Made by a program: the position numbers and the translations under genes
Shown here: one piece after another, positions 22,188 to 22,870 of the stretch
Numbering within the stretch: position 1 is the stretch's first letter
Layout: each line of letters begins with the position of its first letter
The notes under the pieces: model-generated
Told to the model about the DNA's origin: nothing
Databases searched by the model: none
Seen by the model: the letters and a program-made list of their open reading frames with translations, nothing else
Assembly: GCA_002477955.1 (NCBI GenBank)
Contig: DLLE01000052.1
Location: forward strand, 74,787 to 97,656
Length of the DNA stretch: 22,870 nt
Direction: 5' to 3'
Source of the DNA: Treponema sp. UBA7570
GTDB lineage: Bacteria; Spirochaetota; Spirochaetia; Treponematales; Treponemataceae

Positions 22188-22870
22188 ATGGAAAATATTA
22201 AAGAAGTTCGTGTTCGCTACGCTCCGTCTCCGACTGGAATGCAGCATATTGGCGGTGTAAGGACTGCGCTGTTCAATTATCTTTTTGCGCGCTCAAAGGG
22301 CGGAAAATTTATTTTGCGTCTTGAAGACACCGACCGCACACGTTACGACGAAAAATACGTAAAAAATCTTTATGATACTCTTGCCTGGCTTGGAATTGAC
22401 TGGGACGAAGGCGGCGACAAGGGCGGTGAATACGGTCCTTACGTTCAGAGCGAGCGTTTCGAGCTTTACAAAAAATACGCGAACGAGCTTATTGAAAAAG
22501 GCGAGGCTTATTATTGTTTCTGCGATGCTGAACGCCTTGAAAGAATCCGCAAAATTCAGACAGAAAATAAAATGGCACCTGGCTATGACAGAAACTGCCG
22601 GCATTTGACAGAAGAAGAAGTAAAAGAAAAGCTTGCTTCTGGAGTTCCTCACGTAATTCGCTTAAAGGTTCCGATGGAAGGCGAGACAAAATTCCACGAC
22701 CATATTTTGGGAGACATTGTATGGAAGAACGAGGATATTTCTCCTGACCCAATTCTCTTGAAGTCAGACGGATTTCCGACTTACCACCTTGCGAATATTG
22801 TTGACGATCATCTTATGAAGATTTCGCACGTTATGCGCGCTCAGGAATGGATTCCTTCAACTCCGCTCCA
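22188..22870 (+). CDS. gltX: Glutamyl-tRNA synthetase (5' part)
   Basis: The first 227 codons of a class I aminoacyl-tRNA synthetase that runs off the window. It charges tRNA-Glu (and in organisms with GatCAB also tRNA-Gln) in the cytoplasm. RYAPSPTGMQHIGGVRTALFNY-type N-terminus carries the HIGH-equivalent HIGG. LRLEDTDRTR follows, and then a zinc-knuckle-like site: CFC (Cys-x-Cys) and, about 25 residues on, NCRH, matching the E. coli Cys98/Cys100/Cys125/His127 arrangement. Later blocks YHLANIVDDHLM and ISHVMRAQEWIPST are standard. GAGG at 22178-22181 supports the ATG at 22188. The KMSKS region lies beyond the window. Whether the enzyme is discriminating or not cannot be judged. Confidence 0.96.
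   Translation, partial: MENIKEVRVRYAPSPTGMQHIGGVRTALFNYLFARSKGGKFILRLEDTDRTRYDEKYVKNLYDTLAWLGIDWDEGGDKGGEYGPYVQSERFELYKKYANELIEKGEAYYCFCDAERLERIRKIQTENKMAPGYDRNCRHLTEEEVKEKLASGVPHVIRLKVPMEGETKFHDHILGDIVWKNEDISPDPILLKSDGFPTYHLANIVDDHLMKISHVMRAQEWIPSTPL

Noticed and set aside
1..22870. tRNA/rRNA genes, CRISPR array, transposase or phage genes
   Set aside because: No TTCGA-loop tRNA context, no regularly spaced direct repeats and no integrase or transposase motif was seen. The interspersed hairpin blocks are single and far apart, not an array.

Overview
The window reads as a stretch of core chromosome from a spirochaete, most likely a host-associated (gut or rumen) Treponema. This is inferred from AT-rich, A/T-homopolymer-rich DNA, relaxed spirochaete-style lipoboxes, and the combination of a CHASE-GGDEF regulator, a compact ParE/ParC pair and a secreted acetyl-esterase-like hydrolase. 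No genus marker such as rRNA is present. I see no tRNA, rRNA, CRISPR array, insertion sequence or prophage gene. No gene-free gap exceeds 300 bases; the largest is about 230.

Layout from left to right. (1) Bases 1-2071: a small lipoprotein and a secreted NlpC/P60 endopeptidase with a long Lys/Glu-rich linker, separated by a clear terminator. (2) 2072-4775: a strong promoter driving gpsA (glycerol-3-phosphate dehydrogenase) and ffh (SRP54). (3) 4941-6845: a membrane DUF218/YdcF-like protein followed at 24 bases by an HD-domain phosphohydrolase. (4) 6917-12498: a compact run of parE, parC, a polytopic membrane protein and a YigZ/IMPACT protein, with gaps of 8, 0 and 0 bases. (5) 12495-18929: an ABC importer whose lipoprotein binding protein (12575-13531) is separated from its permease and ATPase (17198-18929) by an opposite-strand cassette of a CHASE-GGDEF diguanylate cyclase, an OmpR-type regulator and its histidine kinase. 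(6) 18990-19943: a secreted esterase on the minus strand. (7) 20126-22043: an unrecognised 186-residue protein and a MATE transporter. (8) 22188 to the end: the 5' part of gltX.

How the genes may work together: gpsA, ffh and gltX are housekeeping. The two-component pair and the cyclase sit inside the importer locus, so nutrient sensing, c-di-GMP signalling and uptake may be linked. That is an inference from position only.

The most notable signals are: (a) an interspersed intergenic repeat with conserved flanks and a hairpin whose sequence differs in every copy (four copies, at about 2.1, 4.8, 13.6 and 20.0 kb); (b) ParC and ParE residues at the quinolone-contact positions that match resistant rather than sensitive enzymes; (c) several genes without a Shine-Dalgarno sequence whose ATG lies 7-8 bases after a -10-like hexamer, suggesting leaderless transcripts; (d) a perfect palindrome on the -35 element of the permease promoter.
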